NCBI RefSeq assembly: GCF_000317205.1
Contig: NZ_AJLK01000073.1
Coordinates: 1-64,000 of the forward strand
Source: Fischerella muscicola PCC 7414
GTDB lineage: Bacteria > Cyanobacteriota > Cyanobacteriia > Cyanobacteriales > Nostocaceae
Direction of reading: 5' to 3'
Length of the DNA stretch: 64,000 nucleotides
Positions 35,962 through 44,633 of this stretch are shown here, in pieces. How positions within the stretch are numbered: position 1 is the stretch's first letter; each line of letters starts with the position of its first letter. The notes under the pieces were generated by a model that was given only the letters and a program-made list of their open reading frames with translations, ran no database searches and was not told the origin of the DNA. A program made the position numbers and the translations under genes.

Positions 35962-38900
35962 ATGAGTCAATTTATCTGTTTCTCTGTAAGTCCTATTAAC
36001 CTTGCTCATCCTGGTATAGCTGTTGCTACTACCCGTGCAGGTGGTATTGGTATTCTAGATAGAGAATTTTGTCATGACCCAAAACAAGCAAGTAAAAATT
36101 TAGACCAATTATTGGCTTTAACTAATCCTAGTCAATCTGTAGGACTACGTTTATCAGCTGCTCAGGTTGCTTCTAGTCATGCACTGTTAAAAAGTCTGAG
36201 CAATCAACCTCATTGGCTAATCCTGTGTGGGTGGAATCCCAAGACACTAGTAGAAGTTGTAGCATCACTGCCAACGGGGCGATCGCGTAAAATTCTACTA
36301 GAAATTACAGACATTGAACAAGCTCAAGCTCTGGATAATCAAATACAGAATATTAATATAGATGGCTTAATTGCTCGTGGACATGAAAGCGGAGGTTGGG
36401 TAGGTGAAGACTCCGCCTTTATTTTATTACAGAAACTCTTGAGCATTCAGTCGCGCCCAGTCTATGTCCAAGGGGGAATTGGCATTCACACAGCAGCAGC
36501 TTGTCGCGTGGTAGGAGCTGCTGGTGTCATATTGGATGACCAATTATGGCTCATGCCAGAATCACCCCTGCCACAGGAATGGCAACGCCATCTCACTAAC
36601 CTCAGCGGACAAGAAGCAATAGTATTGGGCGAAAGGCTCAATGCTAGTTGTCGTGTCCTGTCCCGTCCAGGATTTCAAGTAATTACTAACTTGCAACAAC
36701 TTGCCGACCAAATAGAAGTTGAAAACGACGGTTCAGCAGATGGTGTTCAAAATTGGCAACAACAAGCGCAACCATTAATAGGTTGGGGTAAACCAGGACA
36801 ACTAGCTTGGCCAATGGGACAAGCTGTAGGATTAGCAGCAACATTTCGCGATCGCTACCCTACAATTGGCAAACTGATTCAAGCATTACTCAAACAAAGT
36901 CAAGAACAAATCAAAACAGCCCAACAACTACGTCCCTTAGATGCCAATGCACCTTTAGCAGCTTCCCACGGCACTCAATATCCGATTGTCCAAGGACCAA
37001 TGACACGGGTGAGCGATACCGCAGAGTTTGCCAATGCAGTTTCCCAAGCCGGAGGACTGCCAATGTTAGCCTTGGCGCTGATGCGTGGTTCGCAAGTACG
37101 CAGCTTACTGCAAAAAACCCAGCAATTAATGGGCAATCGAGCTTGGGGTATCGGGATGCTGGGTTTTGTATCTCACGCATTGCGTGAAGAACAAATCCAA
37201 GCCGTAAAAGAATTCAAACCTCCCTTTGCCTTAATTGCAGGTGGACGTCCCGATCAAGCAGCTCATTTTGAAGCCGAAGGAATTGCCACCTACATCCATG
37301 TTCCAGCCCCACGCCTACTAAAAATGTTTCTAGAACAAGGGGCAAGACGGTTTGTATTTGAAGGTCGCGAGTGTGGTGGTCATGTTGGCCCCTTGAGTAG
37401 TTTTGTTCTCTGGGAAAGCATGATCGCCACCCTATTAGCAGATGCACCACCGGGTACAGAATCAGAGATACATGTGCTATTTGCCGGTGGGATTCACGAT
37501 GCCCGTTCCGCAGCCATGATTGCTGCAATGGCTGCACCTTTAGTAGAACGAGGGATGCGGATAGGCGTCCTTATGGGTACAGCATATTTATTTACCCAAG
37601 AAGCTGTTGCTTGTGGTGCGATCGTCCAAAAATTTCAAGAACAAGCCCTGTCATGTAGCCGCACCATTAACTTAGAAACCGGGCCGGGACATGCTAGTCG
37701 TTGTGTCTTCACTCCCTTTGCCCAAGAATTCTACGCTACAAGACGACAAATGATGGCAGCAGGCAGTCCTCCAGAGGAAATCAAAGACACCTTAGAAGAT
37801 TTGACTTTAGGACGCTTGCGAATTGCCTCCAAAGGATTGCAACGTACACCAGATGGTCAGGTGCAAACAGTAGACGAAGCACAACAACTGACTGATGGCA
37901 TGTATATGATCGGGCAAGTCGCCACTCTCCGCGATCAAGTTTGTACTGTGCGAGAATTACACCAAAATGTATCGGAAATTGGTACTAAGCTGTTAATATC
38001 TGCGTTAGTTGAACAAGATAGAGAACAAGAAGTCACAACCCGCCCCTCAGATATCGCCATTATTGGTATAGGGACATTATTACCTCAAGCTCAGTATCCC
38101 GAAACCTTTTGGAACAACATTCTCCGCAAAGTCGATGCAATTACAGAAATTCCTGCCCAGCGTTGGGACTGGCGGCTCTACTACAATCCTGACCGTAACG
38201 CCAGAGATAAAGTTTATTCTAAGTGGGGTGGATTCTTAGAAGATGTACCCTTTGATCCGCTGCGTTTTGGTATTCCACCCAAATCATTAAAATCCATTGA
38301 ACCCGTACAATTGCTGGCACTAGAGACAGTGCGACGAGCCTTAGAAGATGCTGGCTATGGGTCGGGTAACTTTGATCGCGAACATACCTCTGTAATTCTC
38401 GGGGCAGGTGGCGGCATTGCAGATTTAGGTCAGCAATATGCCACCCGTTGTGAAATTCCCCGGATGGTTGGTAAAACTGCACCAGAAGTTTGGGAGCGTT
38501 TACCAGAATGGACAGAAGAATCATTCCCTGGTTTGTTGTTGAATGTGATTGCAGGTCGAGTCGCCAATCGTTTTGACTTCGGTGGTCACAACTTCACAGT
38601 CGATGCTGCCTGTGCTTCTTCTTTAGCAGCATTGGATTTAGCAGTTAAAGAACTCGAAAGTGGACGTAGTAATGTGGCGATCGCTGGTGGAGTTGACACC
38701 GTTCAGAGTCCCTTTGCCTATTTCTGCTTTAGTAAAACCCAGGCTCTTTCACCACGCGGTAGATCGCGCACCTTCGACAAAACAGCAGATGGCATTGCCA
38801 TTAGCGAAGGTATTGCCGTCGTTGTACTCAAACGGCTAGCTGATGCCGAACGAGATGGCGATCGCATTTACGGAGTCATCAAAGCCGTCTCCAGTTCCAG

Positions 38901-41900
38901 TGATGGTAAAGCTTTGGGGATGACAGCTCCCTTACCTGCTGGGCAAATGCGGGCCTTGAGACGTGCCTACAACAAAGCTGGCTTTTCACCCAATACCTTA
39001 GGACTATACGAGGCTCACGGTACAGGTACACCAGCAGGTGATAAAGCAGAGTTAGAAACTGTGATCAGTGTCCTGAAAGAATATCAAGCTCATCCCAAAT
39101 CCTGTGCGATCGGCTCAGTGAAAACCTCCATCGGTCATACCAAGAGTACAGCGGGGATTGCGGGTGTGATTAAAGCCGTCTTGGCACTGCACCACAAAGT
39201 CAAACCTCCCCACATGAACGTTGATACACCCCTCGACCCAATCATAGATAGTGAAAGCCCGGTGTATCTACCTAAAGAAGCCCAACCCTGGTTAACCCAT
39301 CCCGATCACCCCCGTCGCGCTGGTGTCAGTGCCTTTGGTTTTGGTGGCACAAATTTCCACGCTGTTCTAGAAGAATATCGGGGTAACTGGCAAGCTACTG
39401 CCCCAGGTGCTGATATTTGGCCGTACGAGTTATTTGTATTCCGTGCTGAAAACCTTGCCGCTTTAGCTCAAGAAGCCAAATCATTGCTGACAGCCCTCAG
39501 TAATGGTGCAGAGCCACGTTTGCAGGATCTTGCTCACAGTTTTGCTCAACGCGCCCAAGCACGTCAGCATCAGAGCGCTTGCTTGGCGATTGTGGCTGAG
39601 AGTTTGTCACAGTTACGAGCAGATCTGGAAATCGCGATCGCCCACCTAGAAGGTCGTCAATCCCAAACCTTACCACCTCATATTCAGTTTGGGATGGCAG
39701 ATCCTCAAGCCAATCAACAGGTCGCCTTTTTGTTCCCAGGACAAGGGTCACAATATTCCGGCATGGCTCGGGAAACGGGGCTATATTTTAACGAAATACG
39801 TGGTACTTTCGAGTTTGCAGACCGTCAGCTACGCCAGTGTTTTCCCAAGTTGCTTAGCCAATATGTTTATCCACCCAGCCCTTACAGCGAAGACGAAGAA
39901 AAGCAAAACTACAAACAGCTGATGGATACTCGTATTGCCCAGCCAGCAATTGGGGCAGTGGAAACAGGTTTGATGGATTTGGCAGCCAGGCTAGAACTGA
40001 AGCCTGTCATGGTTGGTGGACATAGCTTTGGCGAGTATGCAGCCCTGCACGCAGCGGGAGTTTTATCCAGAGAAGACTTTTTTAACTTGGCTGCAACTAG
40101 AGGACGGGTGATGGCAGAAGCCTGTGCGACTTCCGTAGGAGCCATGGCCGCAGTCCAGACTACCCGCGAAGATTTACTCTTACGCCTCCAGAATTTTGAA
40201 GGAGTAGTGATTGCTAACCAAAATGCTCCCCGTCAGTCGGTGATTTCTGGAGATAAACAGGTTGTGCAACAGGTGGTAGATAGTTTAAACGCTGCTGGAA
40301 TTACAGCTCGGATGTTGCCAGTTTCTGGTGCTTTTCACTCCGCTTTGGTCGCATCTGCCCAGGCCGCTCTCGCAGCGCCTATTTCCACCGTCACCATGCA
40401 TTCTCCCCGCATCCCTGTTTATGCTAACTCCACAGCTCGCCCCTACGGCTCGAATATTAATGACATCCGTAGCCAGTTATCCAAGCAATTACTCAACCCA
40501 GTAGAGTTTTTGGGGCAAATTAATGCGATGTATGCCGATGGAGCGCGGATTTTCGTAGAACTCGGGCCAAAGCATGTCCTAACTAATCTGATCGGTCAAA
40601 TCCTCGCACAAAAAGAACACACTGCTGTTTCTTTAGATGGGCAAGGTGGGGGATTGCGTGGTTTATTAATGGCTTTGGGTACATTGTTCGTTCGTGGTGT
40701 TCACATCAAGTTAACAGCTTTATTTGATGGTCGTGATGTACAAAACCTAAACCTAGCTAAATTGGTTGAGTTAACACGCAAACCTGCTTTACCTCCAACA
40801 GCTTGGTTAATTAACGGTGGTAGTGCCAGACCACAAAACCAACCAGTTGGTTACACAGGTAAACTACCACCCTTAAATCAAGAAACTGCTGTTGCGATCG
40901 CACCATTACCTGAATTAAGTCAACCCCCCACCCAACCAGTACCTATACAAGAACAACCAACACCAAAACCACCAGTCTCCAAGCCAGTCAGCACAGTACA
41001 AAAACCACAGCCTAACACTCACCTTGTATCAAAAAAGCCAGAAATCCCCATGAATCAACCAGCTACACCATCCACCCCAGCTAACGGCAAGAGCTTAAAT
41101 GGCAATTCCTCGCCTCTCCCTGCACCTGCGAACCCACCTCAGCAAGCAATGGGAGCAGGTATTTTGCAAGCCTATCAGGCTTACCAAGAGACTATGCGTA
41201 AATTCTTGGCAGTCCAAGAACAGGTGATGAGCCAGTTACTAGCTACACCATTGGCAAACGTATCTGTGCCTACACCTACACCTGCTACCACTCCCTTACC
41301 ACCCCGCAGACAACCAGAAAATCATCTGCCACCTGCTCCGCAACCTGTAGTTGTTCAGCCAAAAAATGGTTCTGCCCCAACCCTAACACCCAACAACAAA
41401 CAAGAGCAGATACCAGTTGCACCCCAACCCCTGATTCCTCAACCAGTGTCAGCGCCACCTGTACAGGAGATAGTAGTTAAACAAGTACCAGCACCTCCAG
41501 CTACTACCCAGTCCTTACCAGATCGTGTTAGTTTAACTCAGACTTTATTAGGACTGGTCAGTGAACGTACAGGTTATCCCGCAGATATGTTGGGACTTGA
41601 CCAAGATATGGAAGCAGAACTAGGTATTGACTCAATCAAGCGAGTCGAAATATTGGGGGCGCTCAACCAAGCTTTACCAGCCAGCCTTGCAGATAGTGTC
41701 CGTCAGCAAATGGAGCAGTTGACCAGGGTCAAATCTCTCAATGGCATTGTAGATAAAATCTTAGAAAATCTCCAACCTACGGCTGCGGCTACCGTTACCA
41801 ACACAGTCACAGCTGCAAATATCTCGTCTGCACCGATCGGTGAATCGCTAAATCAAACCGAACTCACTCAGACTCTGTTGCAACTAGTGAGCGATCGCAC

Positions 41901-42162
41901 CGGTTATCCTACAGATATGTTGGGATTAGACCAAGATTTAGAAGCAGAATTGGGTATTGATTCGATTAAGCGAGTTGAAATTTTGGGTGCGCTGCAAAAA
42001 AGTTTGCCTCAGTCCCTAGCAACTAGTGTGCAAGCACGCATGGAAAGTTTGACCCGTGTGAAATCTCTCAATAGTATTGTTGAGCAAGTTCTGGCAATCT
42101 CAGCACAGGAGAATGGCCTGGGAAAGTCTCCAGCCCAGTTGCAAGTATCCCACGCTACGTAA
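35962..42162 (+). CDS. PUFA-synthase-like polyketide synthase: (NPD)2-KS-AT-ACP-ACP
   Basis: 2066 residues. Two nitronate-monooxygenase (PfaD-type enoyl reductase) modules open the protein: a first copy (about 1-215; ARGHESGGWVG, VQGGIGIHTAAACR) and a second (about 339-640; YPIVQGPMTRVSD, GRECGGHVGPLSSF, VLFAGGIHDARSA). A ketosynthase follows (about 696-1145) with Cys884 in VDAACASS, EAHGTGTPAGD and IGHTKSTAG. An acyltransferase (about 1253-1560) has Ser1355 in GGHSFGEYAAL. A Pro-rich linker (1650-1850) leads to two ACPs with serines 1891 and 2001 in LGIDSIKRVEIL, the signature of PUFA and heterocyst-glycolipid synthases. All catalytic residues are present. The next gene starts in a TAATG overlap. 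The product is likely a long-chain acyl or polyol lipid (inference). Confidence 0.92.
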   Translation: MSQFICFSVSPINLAHPGIAVATTRAGGIGILDREFCHDPKQASKNLDQLLALTNPSQSVGLRLSAAQVASSHALLKSLSNQPHWLILCGWNPKTLVEVVASLPTGRSRKILLEITDIEQAQALDNQIQNINIDGLIARGHESGGWVGEDSAFILLQKLLSIQSRPVYVQGGIGIHTAAACRVVGAAGVILDDQLWLMPESPLPQEWQRHLTNLSGQEAIVLGERLNASCRVLSRPGFQVITNLQQLADQIEVENDGSADGVQNWQQQAQPLIGWGKPGQLAWPMGQAVGLAATFRDRYPTIGKLIQALLKQSQEQIKTAQQLRPLDANAPLAASHGTQYPIVQGPMTRVSDTAEFANAVSQAGGLPMLALALMRGSQVRSLLQKTQQLMGNRAWGIGMLGFVSHALREEQIQAVKEFKPPFALIAGGRPDQAAHFEAEGIATYIHVPAPRLLKMFLEQGARRFVFEGRECGGHVGPLSSFVLWESMIATLLADAPPGTESEIHVLFAGGIHDARSAAMIAAMAAPLVERGMRIGVLMGTAYLFTQEAVACGAIVQKFQEQALSCSRTINLETGPGHASRCVFTPFAQEFYATRRQMMAAGSPPEEIKDTLEDLTLGRLRIASKGLQRTPDGQVQTVDEAQQLTDGMYMIGQVATLRDQVCTVRELHQNVSEIGTKLLISALVEQDREQEVTTRPSDIAIIGIGTLLPQAQYPETFWNNILRKVDAITEIPAQRWDWRLYYNPDRNARDKVYSKWGGFLEDVPFDPLRFGIPPKSLKSIEPVQLLALETVRRALEDAGYGSGNFDREHTSVILGAGGGIADLGQQYATRCEIPRMVGKTAPEVWERLPEWTEESFPGLLLNVIAGRVANRFDFGGHNFTVDAACASSLAALDLAVKELESGRSNVAIAGGVDTVQSPFAYFCFSKTQALSPRGRSRTFDKTADGIAISEGIAVVVLKRLADAERDGDRIYGVIKAVSSSSDGKALGMTAPLPAGQMRALRRAYNKAGFSPNTLGLYEAHGTGTPAGDKAELETVISVLKEYQAHPKSCAIGSVKTSIGHTKSTAGIAGVIKAVLALHHKVKPPHMNVDTPLDPIIDSESPVYLPKEAQPWLTHPDHPRRAGVSAFGFGGTNFHAVLEEYRGNWQATAPGADIWPYELFVFRAENLAALAQEAKSLLTALSNGAEPRLQDLAHSFAQRAQARQHQSACLAIVAESLSQLRADLEIAIAHLEGRQSQTLPPHIQFGMADPQANQQVAFLFPGQGSQYSGMARETGLYFNEIRGTFEFADRQLRQCFPKLLSQYVYPPSPYSEDEEKQNYKQLMDTRIAQPAIGAVETGLMDLAARLELKPVMVGGHSFGEYAALHAAGVLSREDFFNLAATRGRVMAEACATSVGAMAAVQTTREDLLLRLQNFEGVVIANQNAPRQSVISGDKQVVQQVVDSLNAAGITARMLPVSGAFHSALVASAQAALAAPISTVTMHSPRIPVYANSTARPYGSNINDIRSQLSKQLLNPVEFLGQINAMYADGARIFVELGPKHVLTNLIGQILAQKEHTAVSLDGQGGGLRGLLMALGTLFVRGVHIKLTALFDGRDVQNLNLAKLVELTRKPALPPTAWLINGGSARPQNQPVGYTGKLPPLNQETAVAIAPLPELSQPPTQPVPIQEQPTPKPPVSKPVSTVQKPQPNTHLVSKKPEIPMNQPATPSTPANGKSLNGNSSPLPAPANPPQQAMGAGILQAYQAYQETMRKFLAVQEQVMSQLLATPLANVSVPTPTPATTPLPPRRQPENHLPPAPQPVVVQPKNGSAPTLTPNNKQEQIPVAPQPLIPQPVSAPPVQEIVVKQVPAPPATTQSLPDRVSLTQTLLGLVSERTGYPADMLGLDQDMEAELGIDSIKRVEILGALNQALPASLADSVRQQMEQLTRVKSLNGIVDKILENLQPTAAATVTNTVTAANISSAPIGESLNQTELTQTLLQLVSDRTGYPTDMLGLDQDLEAELGIDSIKRVEILGALQKSLPQSLATSVQARMESLTRVKSLNSIVEQVLAISAQENGLGKSPAQLQVSHAT

Positions 42163-44633
42163 TGCAAGCACAGGTAGAAGCTTTGCCCTCACGACAGCTT
42201 GTTTCGCTGACAGGCTTGTTCTTGATTACAGAAGATGGACTATCCGTAGCTTCCCATGTTGCCGCAGCATTGCAACAAAAAGGAGCTACTACAGCTATCC
42301 TCAACACCTCTACCTTAGCTGAACCAGAAAAACTAGAACAGGCGATCGCACTGGTTAGGCAACTTCACGGTTCTGTCACCGGAATTATACATCTCGCTCC
42401 CTTAGCTGCCCTTGAACTACCGGAAACTCTGGCTGGGTGGCGGCAAATCACCCAGATTCACTCCAAGAGTCTATTTCAATTACTGCATCTGTGTGCCGCT
42501 GATTTGCAACAAGCAGGGCAACAACAAATGGGTTGTGTAGTAGCGGCTTCTTTACTAGGAGGATATTTCGGTCGCCAGGGTCAAGGTGTTTCTGGCTTAC
42601 CCACTGGTGGTAGTAACACTGGTTTCCTCAAAACCTTGGTAACAGAGTGGGCTGGTGTTCGAGCCAAAGCCATTGACTTTGACAACAGTCTATCTGCTGT
42701 TAGCATCGCCGAACAGATTGTCAAAGAAGTACTCAGTGGTGGTCGTTTGGAAGTCGGCTATCCCCAGGGGAAACGGACGATTTTCCAAACCGTTACAGCA
42801 AATTTGGCGAGGGAAAATCAACCTGCACCATTAACACCAACCAGAGATTGGGTAGTATTAGTGACAGGTGGGGCTAGGGGAATTACTGCTGAAATTGTGA
42901 ATGATTTGGCACAATCCGGCTTAAAGCTGGTGATTACAGGACGAGCCGCAGAGCCAGCAGCAGAAACAACTGATACAGCAGGTATTGAAGATATCACTGT
43001 ACTGCGAAGAGTCTTACTGCAAAGAGCGCGGACACAAGGCTTGACCCCCACCCCAATACAGATAGAGCGGCAACTGCAAGACTTGTTACGCGATCGCGCC
43101 ATTGCTAACAATCTCCAACAATTTCGCCAAGTTGGCGCTCAGGTAGAGTATATAGCAGTGGATGTGAGAAATGCGGAAGAGTTTGGTGCTGCTATTAACA
43201 GTATTTATACTCGTTACGGTCGCTTAGATGCGGTTATTCATGGTGCTGGTATCATCGAAGACAAGCTCATTGCTGACAAAAACTTTGCATCTTTGGAGCG
43301 CGTTTTTGACACCAAAGCAGACAGTACGTTTTTGTTGTACCGTTATCTCAGACCAGAATCCCTGAAACTGCTTGTCTTGTTTAGCTCCGTTGCTGGACGC
43401 TATGGCAATCGCGGTCAATCTGATTATGCTGCTGCCAATGAAGTGATGAATCGCTTTGCTTGGCACATGGATTGCTCTTGGTCTAATACGCGGGTTGTAG
43501 CCATCAACTGGGGCCCTTGGGATACCACTGGTATGGCTTCAGAAGAAGTCAAACGCCAATTCAGAGAACGTGGTATAATTCCTATCCCATTATCAGCAGG
43601 TCGTCAGTTCTTTATTGACGAATTGCATTACGGACGCAAGGGTGAAACCGAGGTAGTTGCAGGGGAAGGCCCTTGGGAAGCCTACGAAGCTAATTTGAAT
43701 TCATTAAAAGGGAGGGGGGAGCAAGGAGGGGGGAGCAAGGAACAGATAAGGGCAAATACGCCGTATCTTTTGTTACCTTCAGCCCCACACCTGCAACCCA
43801 ACGGCACTGTTACCCTAGAACATACTTTTTCCCTAGCCACTGACCCTTATCTACAAGATCATCGCTTAGATGGTAAACCCGTTCTCCCTGCTGCTGGTGC
43901 CTTAGAGTGGTTTGGTGAATTTGTCCAGTCAGCTTGGCCAGAATGGCAAGTCACAGAAGTTTGCCAACTCAGAGTTTTACGAGGTTTAGTACTAGACACA
44001 GATGCTGGTAAAAAAGTTTTATTTAAGGCTCGTGCTTCTAGCCATGCTGACTCTGAATCCTTACAGGTAGCAGCAGAAATCGTTGACCCAGAGCGCAATA
44101 TTCCCTTTTATCGAGCTTCTGTGATTCTTTGTCCGCAATGGTCAGAACCACCAGCAAGCGAAATTTTACCATTATCTTCCGGAGAGAAGTTACAACCTGC
44201 TGTAGCTTATGATACGTACCTGTTTCATGGTCAACGTTTCCAGTTAATCACAGCCATTGATCGATTAAATGATGCGGGTATTGATGCCCAAGTCATGCCT
44301 AGCCGACCTACGGCGTGGTTGAACAGTCAACCAATTGCTAATTGGTTATTTGACCCCGGCTTGATTGATGTAGCTCCTCAGTTAGCGATCATCTGGGCGC
44401 GAGTGCAACGAGGAACAACAGCTTTACCTGCCCGATTTGGCAGCGTCAAACGTTATGGGCAATCAATGCCTAACGGACAGCTGCGAATTGCCTTCCGAGT
44501 CAATCGCTTTGATGACCACAGCCTAAATTACGATGCTGTTTTTATTGATGAAAACGGCTATGTACGCTTCCATCTCAAGGACATTGAGAGTACTTGCAAC
44601 ACTGCTCTAAATCGTTTAGCCAGCCACCTATGA
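42162..44633 (+). CDS. Polyketide synthase subunit: pseudo-KR/KR-DH
   Basis: 823 residues. The first 210 residues look like a structural SDR half (LFLITEDGLSVASHVAAALQ, GIIHLAPLAAL) lacking a catalytic motif. An active ketoreductase follows, with WVVLVTGGARGITAEIV at about 229, FSSVAGRYGNRGQ and Tyr422 in SDYAAANEVMNRFA. The rest is a double-hotdog dehydratase: His567 in QDHRLDGKPVLPAAG, and FHGQRFQLI followed by the DPGLIDVAPQL half with its Asp. Between KR and DH, codons 517-527 are an in-frame G-rich repeat (GRGEQGGGSKEQ). Start and stop overlap both neighbours (TAATG and ATGA), so translation is coupled. It reduces and dehydrates beta-keto intermediates of the flanking KS subunits. Confidence 0.9.
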   Translation: MQAQVEALPSRQLVSLTGLFLITEDGLSVASHVAAALQQKGATTAILNTSTLAEPEKLEQAIALVRQLHGSVTGIIHLAPLAALELPETLAGWRQITQIHSKSLFQLLHLCAADLQQAGQQQMGCVVAASLLGGYFGRQGQGVSGLPTGGSNTGFLKTLVTEWAGVRAKAIDFDNSLSAVSIAEQIVKEVLSGGRLEVGYPQGKRTIFQTVTANLARENQPAPLTPTRDWVVLVTGGARGITAEIVNDLAQSGLKLVITGRAAEPAAETTDTAGIEDITVLRRVLLQRARTQGLTPTPIQIERQLQDLLRDRAIANNLQQFRQVGAQVEYIAVDVRNAEEFGAAINSIYTRYGRLDAVIHGAGIIEDKLIADKNFASLERVFDTKADSTFLLYRYLRPESLKLLVLFSSVAGRYGNRGQSDYAAANEVMNRFAWHMDCSWSNTRVVAINWGPWDTTGMASEEVKRQFRERGIIPIPLSAGRQFFIDELHYGRKGETEVVAGEGPWEAYEANLNSLKGRGEQGGGSKEQIRANTPYLLLPSAPHLQPNGTVTLEHTFSLATDPYLQDHRLDGKPVLPAAGALEWFGEFVQSAWPEWQVTEVCQLRVLRGLVLDTDAGKKVLFKARASSHADSESLQVAAEIVDPERNIPFYRASVILCPQWSEPPASEILPLSSGEKLQPAVAYDTYLFHGQRFQLITAIDRLNDAGIDAQVMPSRPTAWLNSQPIANWLFDPGLIDVAPQLAIIWARVQRGTTALPARFGSVKRYGQSMPNGQLRIAFRVNRFDDHSLNYDAVFIDENGYVRFHLKDIESTCNTALNRLASHL

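Noticed and set aside
44594-44630. TTG start 36 bases upstream for the KS-AT-DH-PPTase protein
   Set aside because: The ATG at 44630 gives a perfect ATGA overlap with the preceding stop and places the KS domain at the usual distance.
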